A stretch of 56,759 nucleotides of DNA from Myxococcota bacterium (GTDB lineage Bacteria > Myxococcota_A > Polyangia > Fen-1088): contig JAICYS010000006.1 in NCBI GenBank assembly GCA_025934105.1, positions 1 to 56,759 on the forward strand, read 5' to 3'. The notes under the pieces were generated by a model that saw only the letters and a list, made by a program, of their open reading frames with translations, ran no database searches and was not told where the DNA came from. The first letter of the stretch is position 1. Each line of letters opens with the position of its first letter. The translations under genes were made by a program, and so were the position numbers. Shown one piece after another: positions 47,861-55,298 of the stretch.

Positions 47861-49330
47861 ATGATCGAACAGCGAGTTGACCGACCTGGGCGCGCGAGGA
47901 GAGATCGCCTCGCGCGCCGAACGTCTGTGTGGGTGTGGGCGTGGGCCTGGCCGGTCGTCGGGACCCTCTCGCTGCTGGCGCGTCCGGCGCTGGCGCAAGA
48001 AGAGAAAACACAGGCGCCCTCGCTGCCGGAGGACGACGGCGCCGCCGCGGAGGCGCCGCCCGAGATGACGCCGGAGGACCGCATCGCGGAGCTCACCGAG
48101 CGGATCGAGCGTGACGAGGAGGAGCGCCGGAATAGCGCCCCGGCCCTGACCTTCAACGGCTACGTCGACTTCGGCTACTTTGCCCCCATCGGCAACGCCG
48201 GCGCCGGCTGGGTCCGGGACACCGGCAACGTCGCCTTCCCCCAGTACTCGAAGTATTCCTGGGTGTTCCTGGGCGACATCCTGGGCACGCCGGTGAACAG
48301 CCGCGGTGAGGTGGCGTCGCTGGGCAACGCCCCCGGCATCGACCGGTTCGACAGCGTCAACTCGGCCGGCGCCGGCGGCTTCATCGTCAACGAGATCAAC
48401 CTGCGTCCCCGGTATCAGCTGGCCGACAACGCCATCCTGCGGGCCAGCGTGAACTTCGTCCCGCGCACCGGGTCGGACTTCGCCCTGGGCGACTTCATCG
48501 AGGCCGACCAGGCCGAGCTGGAGTACCTGCCGACCGCCGACGGCAAGACGTCGATCTTCATCGGCAAGACCTTCGGGGTCTTCGGCATCGAGTACAAGGA
48601 GCGCCGGTCGGATCAACGCTTCGGCATCACGCCGTCGCTGATCGGCCGCTACACCGACGGCCCGCAGCTGGGGATCAAGGTCCGCAGCAAGCTGCTGAAC
48701 GACTGGCTGATCCTGGCCGGCGCCGTCAGCAACGGATCCACCACCACCGAGCAGTTCCACTTCTACAGCGAGATCGACCAGAACTGGGGCAAGACGCTGA
48801 GCGGGCGCGCCGCCGTGGCCTTCCCGATCGGGCAGCTGCTGCACAACAACGACAAGCTGGAGATCGGCCTTTCGGGCGAATGGGGCCCCCAGGACCGGGC
48901 CACCGACAACAGCGGCAAGATCTGGTTCGAGGGGATCGACCTCCAGTACCTGAACGCGAACTTCGACTTGAAGGCCCAGCTGATGCGGGGCCGAGCGCCC
49001 GGCGAGCCTTACGCCGACGCCAACGTCTACGGGCTCCAGCTGCACGACTCGGGGTTCGTGGAGGCGGATTGGATGGTGCTTCCGCGCCTGGGGCTGATGG
49101 GGCGCGCCTCGCTGCGCGACGCCATCGTCACGCTGGGCGATCCGGCGGTGTCCAGCACCACCCAGAGCCGCATCTACATCACCAAGCAGATTCAGTACAC
49201 GGCTGGCGTGCGCGTGGTGTTCAACCCGCACATCCTCGCCAAGCTCGAGTACCTGCACAACCAGGAATACGGCGGCGTTCCGTCGTTCCTAGACGACATC
49301 TTCACGTCGTCCCTGGTGCTGGGGTTCTAG
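47861..49330 (+). CDS. Outer-membrane beta-barrel porin
   Basis: The ATG at 47861 follows GAGGAGG. The 489-residue protein has a signal peptide ending ARPALA-QE (about residue 46; an Arg-rich n-region precedes it), a short predicted coiled coil (DRIAELTERIERDEEERR) and about 400 residues of amphipathic strands with the terminal Phe (SSLVLGF) used for outer-membrane insertion. LTFNGYVDFGYFAPIG and ASVNFVPRTGSDFALGDF are typical strands. The N-terminal coiled coil resembles OprO/OprP-like and other trimeric porins. It lies between TPR-DUF4388 and peroxidase-like genes, so may serve substrate entry for that system. Confidence 0.85.
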   Translation: MIEQRVDRPGRARRDRLARRTSVWVWAWAWPVVGTLSLLARPALAQEEKTQAPSLPEDDGAAAEAPPEMTPEDRIAELTERIERDEEERRNSAPALTFNGYVDFGYFAPIGNAGAGWVRDTGNVAFPQYSKYSWVFLGDILGTPVNSRGEVASLGNAPGIDRFDSVNSAGAGGFIVNEINLRPRYQLADNAILRASVNFVPRTGSDFALGDFIEADQAELEYLPTADGKTSIFIGKTFGVFGIEYKERRSDQRFGITPSLIGRYTDGPQLGIKVRSKLLNDWLILAGAVSNGSTTTEQFHFYSEIDQNWGKTLSGRAAVAFPIGQLLHNNDKLEIGLSGEWGPQDRATDNSGKIWFEGIDLQYLNANFDLKAQLMRGRAPGEPYADANVYGLQLHDSGFVEADWMVLPRLGLMGRASLRDAIVTLGDPAVSSTTQSRIYITKQIQYTAGVRVVFNPHILAKLEYLHNQEYGGVPSFLDDIFTSSLVLGF

Positions 49331-49361
49331 TCGCATGACACGCGTTGCAGACGGAGGAAAC

Positions 49362-50876
49362 ATGTTGAATGAGACACGCAGTTCCAGTCGGCTTCGGATC
49401 GGATTTTTGATCCTCGTTTGTGGGCCGGCGCTGGCCGCCTGCAACGAGACCGACGGGTTCACCGCAGACCAGTGGGCAGCCATCGAGGCCATGGAGCCTC
49501 TCAAGGGGCCGATTCCGGCCGACAAATACAACAACCGCGGGGACGATCAGGAGCTGGCGAAGTTCGGCCAGATGATCTACTTCGACAAGGACGTGGCCGA
49601 GGCCATCACCGTGCCGGGGCCGTCGGGCAACGTGGGCGACATCCGCAAGGTGTCCTGCTTCACCTGCCACGGAGGAGCCTACCTCACCGACGCGCGCCCG
49701 TTCCCGATCTCGCACGGCCGGAGCTGGATCAACACCAACACGGGCCCGCTCACCAACCTGGCCTGGTACGACTGGACGACCTCCAGCGGCCGGTTCGACA
49801 GCATGGTCGAGCACGGAACCACCGTCTGGAGCACCTCGGCGACGCCCATCGCCCAGGCTCGCTTCCTGTACCTCAAGTACAAGGACGAGTACAACGCGGT
49901 GTTCCCCGACACGCAGCTCGATCCGCGCCTGGGCCTCACCGACCCGACCGACCCGAACAACGTCTACCCGACCACCGGCGGTCCCAAGTCCAGCGCGGCG
50001 GCGCCCGACGGTCCGTTCGAGAAGATGCCGCAGGACGCCCAGGATCAGATCAACCAGATCCGCGCCAACCTGGGCCGCGCGTTCGACGCCTATCCGCGCC
50101 AGATCCTGACGCCGGAGTCGCCGTTCCAGAAGTACGTTCGGGATCGCGACTTCTCGCAGCTCTCCGACAAGGCCAAGCGCGGCCTGGCGCTGTTCGTCGG
50201 AAAGGCTGCCTGCAACGAGTGCCACAGCGGACCGACGCTGCAGGACAACAAGTTCCACAACGTCGGCGCGCCCGGCCTGACCGTGCAGCCCTACACCAAC
50301 GCCACCATCGCGCCGAATCGCGGCCGCGCCGGCGTGATGCAAGCGATCCTGACCAACCTGACCACGCTGCAAGCCAACCCCAACGCGCCGCTGGTCTTCA
50401 ACGGCGCCAGCAAGTACAGCGACAACCCCACCCTGGGGATGCAGCGCCTGCTGGACGTTCAGCAGCAGGACGCGGACCACTGCGTGACGCGCGACCCGAA
50501 CACGAACGCCTGCACGCTCTACGACCAGACGCTGGAGGGGGCGTTCCGGACCTTGTCGCTGCTGAACTGCGCCCAGAGCGGGCCCTACTTCCACAGCGGC
50601 ACGGTCAACACGCTCGAGGAGGTGGTCCGGCAGTACAACGCCGGGGGCGCCCCGGCGGGGATGTACGTCGGGACGGTCGATCCCAAGATACGGCCGCTGC
50701 TGCTGACCGAGGAGGAGATCTCGGAGCTGGTCGAGTTCCTGGGCACGCTGACCGGCCTCACGCCCACCCAGCAGGCCAAGGCCGACCTGAGCGGAATGAC
50801 CTGGGACTGGGACAAGGACACGTCCAAGCCGCCGCTGCCGCCGCCCGCGAGCATGACGACGACCACCACCAAGTAG
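49362..50876 (+). CDS. Dihaem cytochrome c peroxidase/MauG-like lipoprotein
   Basis: The ATG at 49362 has GGAGG 6 nt upstream and gives a lipobox LAAC (Cys27); a longer ATG at 49335 lacks such a site. The 504-residue protein carries CFTCH (99-103) and CNECH (284-288), with the characteristic LSDKAKRGLALFVGKAACNE and PTLQDNKFHNVG around the second haem, and NCAQSGPYFHSGTVNTLEEVV near the end. It is larger than typical cytochrome c peroxidases (about 320-350) because of an extra N-terminal part. It ends the porin operon and precedes a strong terminator. Confidence 0.9.
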   Translation: MLNETRSSSRLRIGFLILVCGPALAACNETDGFTADQWAAIEAMEPLKGPIPADKYNNRGDDQELAKFGQMIYFDKDVAEAITVPGPSGNVGDIRKVSCFTCHGGAYLTDARPFPISHGRSWINTNTGPLTNLAWYDWTTSSGRFDSMVEHGTTVWSTSATPIAQARFLYLKYKDEYNAVFPDTQLDPRLGLTDPTDPNNVYPTTGGPKSSAAAPDGPFEKMPQDAQDQINQIRANLGRAFDAYPRQILTPESPFQKYVRDRDFSQLSDKAKRGLALFVGKAACNECHSGPTLQDNKFHNVGAPGLTVQPYTNATIAPNRGRAGVMQAILTNLTTLQANPNAPLVFNGASKYSDNPTLGMQRLLDVQQQDADHCVTRDPNTNACTLYDQTLEGAFRTLSLLNCAQSGPYFHSGTVNTLEEVVRQYNAGGAPAGMYVGTVDPKIRPLLLTEEEISELVEFLGTLTGLTPTQQAKADLSGMTWDWDKDTSKPPLPPPASMTTTTTK

Positions 50877-50908
50877 CGCGGCGTCCGTCCACCAGGGCCT
50901 CGGCCTTC

Positions 50909-50962
50909 GGGCCTCGGACCTCCCGCTGGGGAGGGCTGGGGGCCGAGGTCCGAGGCCCTTTT
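50909..50962 (+). terminator. Rho-independent terminator
   Basis: GGGCCTCGGACCTC (50909-50922) pairs exactly with GAGGTCCGAGGCCC (50945-50958), a 14-bp perfect stem around a 22-nt loop, followed by TTTT (50959-50962). It closes the plus-strand porin-peroxidase operon and separates it from the convergent RND operon. Confidence 0.85.
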
Positions 50963-50967
50963 CGCGT

Positions 50968-53900
50968 TCAGGTGGTGCGGCGGGCCAGCAGCAAGAACAT
51001 CACCGGCACCAGGAACAGCGACAGGATCGTCGACGAGGTCAGGCCGCCGACCACCGCCAGCGCCAGCGGCTGGTTGGCCTCGGACCCGCGCTCGAGGCCG
51101 AGGGCGGTCGGGATGAGGCCGATGACGGTGGCCAGGCTGGTCATGGCGATAGGGACGAAGCGCGATCGCGCCGCCGCCACGATCGCGTCGAGCTTGGTGG
51201 TCCCTTCGCCGTACCGGCGGTTGGCGTCGTCCACCAGAAGGATCCCGTTCGACACCGCGATGCCGATGACCATCAGGATCCCCATCAGCGCCGTGATTGA
51301 GAAGCCCTGGCCGGCCGCCAGCAGCGCCAGCACGATCCCGACCAGCGAGACGGGGATCGTGAACAGCATGACGAACGGGAGCCGCACCGACTTGAACTGG
51401 GAGGCCATGATCATGAACACCACCATCACGGCCAGCCCCAGCGCCAGGCCCAGCCCCGAGAACGTGTTGCGCATCAGCTCGACCTGGCCGACGAAGCCGA
51501 AGTGGATGTCGCGCGTCCGGGGGTCCGCCCGCAACGCCCGCTCCAGGTCGCGCGCCACGGTGCCGATGTCGCGCCCCTCCGTCTGCATCAAGACGTGCGC
51601 CGCCCGCTGGAGGTGGTTGCGCTCGATGGCGATCGGCCCCACCGAGCGCCGCACCACCCCGTACGCCCCCAGCCGGACCGGCTGCCCGCCGGCGCCGATC
51701 AGGACCGGGAGCTGCGCCAGCGCGTTGACGTCGGGAACCGCCGCCCCGTCATAGGCAGACACCACGTAGTACGACTGCCCGTTGTGGGGGTCGATCCAGA
51801 CGCTGGGCGTGTTGATGTTCCCCAGCGTCGACTCCAGTGTCGTCTGCGCGGCGTCGCGCGCCGTCACGCCGACCAGGCCCCCCTTGGTGCGATCGGTCTC
51901 GATCCGGATCTCGGGGTAGTTCATTTCCAGCGACGGATAGATGTCGCGCACGCCGGGCACCGTCGCGGCCACCTCGGCGACCAGCTTGGCGTGGGCGTCC
52001 AGGTCTTCCAGGTTGTCGCCGCGCAGCTCGACGACCAGCGGCGCGATGTAGCCGTTCGAAAACACGCTGGCGACCAGGCCGCCCGGCCACTGCAGAAAGT
52101 CCACGCCCGGGTAGTCGTGAACCAAGATCTTCCTGACCCGGTCGGCGATCTCGCGCTGGCTGGCCTGCCGCTTTTCGGGATCGACCAGCGCCAGCCGGAT
52201 GAACCCCATGTGCGGGCCCTGGTTGGGGCTGGTCATCGCGCTGCGGGCGTTGTTGGGCGAGCCGACGTTGGTCAGCACCAAGTTGACCAGCCCGGTGCCG
52301 AGCTGGCGCTCCAGGTCCTTGCCCATCTCGTTGATCAGCGCGGCCGACTGGTGCAGCGACATGCCCGGGGCCAGACGGACGTAGACCCGCTCCATCGACT
52401 CGTCGATCTCCGGAAAGAAGGTGCTGGGGAGCTGCGTGGCCGCCCAGGCGCTCGCCAGGATGAGGACGGTGGAGGCGATCACGATCGTTCGCCGGAACGG
52501 CAGCACGCGGCGCAGCAGGCCGGCGTAGCGGTCCGCCACCTGGTCGATCAAAGCCTCGACCCGGGCGCCCAGCCGCCCGTGGCCGCCATGGCCCAGGAAG
52601 TAGCGGCAGGCCACCGGCGTCACGCAGATGCTGACGAAATAGGAGGCGATCATGGCGACGGCCACCGTGAGGGCCAGCGGCGCGAAGAGCTTCTTCGCCA
52701 GCCCGGCCAGCAACAGCACCGGAAGCAGCACCGCCATGGTGGTCAGCGTCGAGGCCATGACCGGCAACGCCACCGCGTTGGTCCCGCGCAGCGCCGCCTG
52801 ATAGGGGTCGAGGCCCATCCGCCGGTGCCGATGGATGGACTCCAGGACCACGACCGCGTCGTCGACCAGGCGCCCCATCGCCAGCGTGAGGCCGCCCAGC
52901 GTGAACGCATTCAGCGTCTGGCCCGACGCATAAAGGACGATCAGCGTGATCGCGAACGACAGCGGGATGGCGACCGACACGATCAGAGTGCCGCGGATGC
53001 TCTGCAAGAACAGCAGGATCACGATCGCGATCAGCACCAGCGCCTGCACGACCTCCTTTTTGAGGCCGTGGTAGGTGGTGCGGACGAAGGTCGACTGGTC
53101 GAACACCGGCACCACCCGCACGCCGGGCGGCAGGTTGTGCAGCTGGGCGACCCTCTGTTTGACGGCGTCGACGATCTCCAGCGTGTTGCCGCCCGGAACC
53201 CGCACGACGTTCAGGTAGACGGCGTTCTTGCCGCGGACCGCCACCGCCTGCGTGGCCGGCGCCCCCCCGTCCTCGACGCGCGCGACGTCGCGGATCATGA
53301 CCGCCGCCCCGCCGTGCTGCTTGATGACGGCGTCCCCGATCGCGCGCACCTTCTGCGGGACGGCGTTGGTGTAGACGTTGGCGTCGAACGCGGGCGAGAT
53401 GAACTCGCCCGAGGGGAGCAGCGCGTTCGACTCGTGCACGGCCTCGGCGACGTCATGCGACGTGATGCCGCGCGCCTGGGCCTTGACCGGATCGATGACG
53501 ACGTTGATTTGCCGCTGGCGGCCGCCGTTGATCGAGGCGCTGGCGACGCCCGGGATCCCCTCCAAGACCGGCTCGATGTTGTTGAGCGCGTAGTCGTAGA
53601 GCTGCGGGCCGGTCAGCGCCCCGCCGGCCACGGCCACCTGGACCACCGGAGCGTTGGACGGGTCGTACTGCAGAACGAACGGCGGCAACACGCCCAGCGA
53701 CTTCGGCACGGCCGCCATGGCGAACGCGACCTGCTGCTGGACCAGCGTCTGGGCCGCGTTGAGGTCGGTCCCCCACTTCAGCCAGACGTAGACGATGCTG
53801 AGGTTGTTGCGCGAGACGCTCTGGACGTGGTCGACGCCGGGCGTGGCGCTGACGTACTTCTCGATCCGCCAGGTGAGCGTCTTTTCGACGTCCTTCGGAC

Positions 53901-54057
53901 CGAGGCCGGGCGCCATCGTGCCCACCACCAGCACCGGCGGCGTCAGCTCAGGGAAGGTGTCGACGCTCATTCGCGGCGTCACCACGATCGCGAACACCAG
54001 CACCGCGATGCCGGCCATCAGCACCGCGATCGGATTGCGCAGGGAGAGCCCGGTCAT
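50968..54057 (-). CDS. RND-family efflux permease
   Basis: The 1029-residue protein starts at an ATG and opens with the RND pattern SLRNPIAVLMAGIAVLVFAI. Twelve membrane helices and two large periplasmic loops are visible; TM4 has the proton-relay pair LVDDAVVVLES and TM6/TM10 regions follow usual positions. In TM10, where AcrB has the essential Lys940, this protein reads IAVSNGILLVDDANR, with Ser at the Lys position. The first ATG overlaps the stop of the small upstream frame (ATGA, 54054-54057). It pairs with the upstream adaptor and outer-membrane channel. Substrates are unknown; drug or solvent efflux is most likely, as no heavy-metal (HME) motif is seen. Confidence 0.92.
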   Translation of the reverse strand: MTGLSLRNPIAVLMAGIAVLVFAIVVTPRMSVDTFPELTPPVLVVGTMAPGLGPKDVEKTLTWRIEKYVSATPGVDHVQSVSRNNLSIVYVWLKWGTDLNAAQTLVQQQVAFAMAAVPKSLGVLPPFVLQYDPSNAPVVQVAVAGGALTGPQLYDYALNNIEPVLEGIPGVASASINGGRQRQINVVIDPVKAQARGITSHDVAEAVHESNALLPSGEFISPAFDANVYTNAVPQKVRAIGDAVIKQHGGAAVMIRDVARVEDGGAPATQAVAVRGKNAVYLNVVRVPGGNTLEIVDAVKQRVAQLHNLPPGVRVVPVFDQSTFVRTTYHGLKKEVVQALVLIAIVILLFLQSIRGTLIVSVAIPLSFAITLIVLYASGQTLNAFTLGGLTLAMGRLVDDAVVVLESIHRHRRMGLDPYQAALRGTNAVALPVMASTLTTMAVLLPVLLLAGLAKKLFAPLALTVAVAMIASYFVSICVTPVACRYFLGHGGHGRLGARVEALIDQVADRYAGLLRRVLPFRRTIVIASTVLILASAWAATQLPSTFFPEIDESMERVYVRLAPGMSLHQSAALINEMGKDLERQLGTGLVNLVLTNVGSPNNARSAMTSPNQGPHMGFIRLALVDPEKRQASQREIADRVRKILVHDYPGVDFLQWPGGLVASVFSNGYIAPLVVELRGDNLEDLDAHAKLVAEVAATVPGVRDIYPSLEMNYPEIRIETDRTKGGLVGVTARDAAQTTLESTLGNINTPSVWIDPHNGQSYYVVSAYDGAAVPDVNALAQLPVLIGAGGQPVRLGAYGVVRRSVGPIAIERNHLQRAAHVLMQTEGRDIGTVARDLERALRADPRTRDIHFGFVGQVELMRNTFSGLGLALGLAVMVVFMIMASQFKSVRLPFVMLFTIPVSLVGIVLALLAAGQGFSITALMGILMVIGIAVSNGILLVDDANRRYGEGTTKLDAIVAAARSRFVPIAMTSLATVIGLIPTALGLERGSEANQPLALAVVGGLTSSTILSLFLVPVMFLLLARRTT

Positions 54058-54158
54058 GTGGGCGACTCCAGGTGCGGCGCCACCCCCGCCGCGAACACCA
54101 CCAGGCCGAGGCCCGGCAACGGCACAGTGACCGGATTTCGGAGCGACAGCGAGGTCAT
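54054..54158 (-). pseudogene. 34-codon relic of a second RND permease N-terminus
   Basis: Between adaptor and permease lies an ATG at 54158 with a 34-residue open frame, MTSLSLRNPVTVPLPGLGLV and so on to its TGA at 54054. It aligns without gaps to the first 34 residues of the adjacent permease with 16 identities (SLRNP, VFA and others). Its ATG overlaps the adaptor stop (54155-54158) and its stop overlaps the permease ATG (54054-54057). This is the position a tandem second permease would have, as in MdtBC-type systems. Deletion of a second permease, or a small retained membrane peptide, are both possible. Confidence 0.72.
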
Positions 54159-55270
54159 TTCTGCGCGACCATCTCCTTGGCCGCCACCCGATCGCCCTCG
54201 TCGAGCAGCGCGCGCCCCTCGGTGACCACCGAGGCGCCGGCCAGCAGCGACGGATCGAGGAACAGCGAGCCGCCCGACTCGCCCTTGACCGCCACCGTCC
54301 GGGCGTGCGCCACGCCGTGATCGACGGTGAAGACGTTCGCCCGGTTGTTGCGCACGGTGGCGGCGTAAAGCGGCACCTCGGTGGTCGTGATCGGCTCTCC
54401 GACCTGCAGCCGCACTTCGCCGGTCGTGCCGACCGGGATGGCGCGGTCGGGATCGGGGATGTCGACCTCGAAGTGAACCGTCCGGGTGGCGGGATCGGCC
54501 GCCGGCGCGCGCCGGGTGATGGTCGCCGGGACGTCGCGGTTGGTGGCGTACACGTGGACCGCCACCTTGGTGCCGGGCGGGATGGCGTCGAAGTCCAGCT
54601 CTGGCGCGTCGGCGGTCATGCGGACGGTGCCGCGATCGACGATGGTGACGATGGCCGAGCCGGGCCGAACGTAGGCGCCCGGATCGATCATCCGCTGCGC
54701 GACCTCGCCGCTGAAGGGCGCGCGCAGGATGCAGTCGCTCACCTGCAGCGAGCTGCGCGCCAGCGTGGCCCGCTCCGCCTCCAGCTGCGCCTCTTCGGAC
54801 GCGCTTTGCGAGGTCTTCTGCTCGGCCTCGTTCGGGGAAACGAACCCGCCGTCCAGCAGGCTCTGCGTCCGCGACGCCTCGTGCGCGATGGCCTGCTGGT
54901 GGGCGTCGATGGCCCGCGCGCGCGCGGCGATGGCCTTGACGGACGCGCTGGCGTCCCGGCAGTCGAGCGTGGCCAGCACCTCGCCACGCTTCACGACCGC
55001 CCCCGGCCGCACCAGCACCGTGTCGACGTAGGCCGAAACCAGCTGCGGGCCGACCTTGGCCTGGACCCAGGGCTGAAGCGTCCCGACGTAGTTCCGCGTC
55101 GGCCGGTACATCGCCGCGCGCGCGCGCACCACCGTCACCGGCTTGGGCTGCGACGCGAGCGCCACCTTGTTGGTCCGCCCCTGCGCCCGCGCCATCATGA
55201 GGCCGCCGATCGCCAGGATGACCGCCACGCCGGCGCCGATGGCCAGCGGCAACTTGGATCGCGTCTTCAT
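54155..55270 (-). CDS. Periplasmic adaptor (membrane fusion) subunit of RND efflux pump
   Basis: I prefer the ATG at 55270, with GGAGA 6 nt upstream; another in-frame ATG at 55297 lies directly after the TolC-type stop. The 371-residue protein has an N-terminal membrane helix (LAIGAGVAVILAIGGLMM), a lipoyl-like strand (YVDTVLVRPGAVVKRGEVLATLDC), an alpha-hairpin with RSLLDGG-like EASRTQSLLDGGFVS, and a beta-barrel (RAPFSGEVAQRMIDPGAYVRPG). This is the HlyD/AcrA adaptor order. Its stop overlaps the small permease relic. Confidence 0.9.
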   Translation of the reverse strand: MKTRSKLPLAIGAGVAVILAIGGLMMARAQGRTNKVALASQPKPVTVVRARAAMYRPTRNYVGTLQPWVQAKVGPQLVSAYVDTVLVRPGAVVKRGEVLATLDCRDASASVKAIAARARAIDAHQQAIAHEASRTQSLLDGGFVSPNEAEQKTSQSASEEAQLEAERATLARSSLQVSDCILRAPFSGEVAQRMIDPGAYVRPGSAIVTIVDRGTVRMTADAPELDFDAIPPGTKVAVHVYATNRDVPATITRRAPAADPATRTVHFEVDIPDPDRAIPVGTTGEVRLQVGEPITTTEVPLYAATVRNNRANVFTVDHGVAHARTVAVKGESGGSLFLDPSLLAGASVVTEGRALLDEGDRVAAKEMVAQK

Positions 55271-55298
55271 CTGTTCTCCGTTCGTGGTGCCGCTCATG

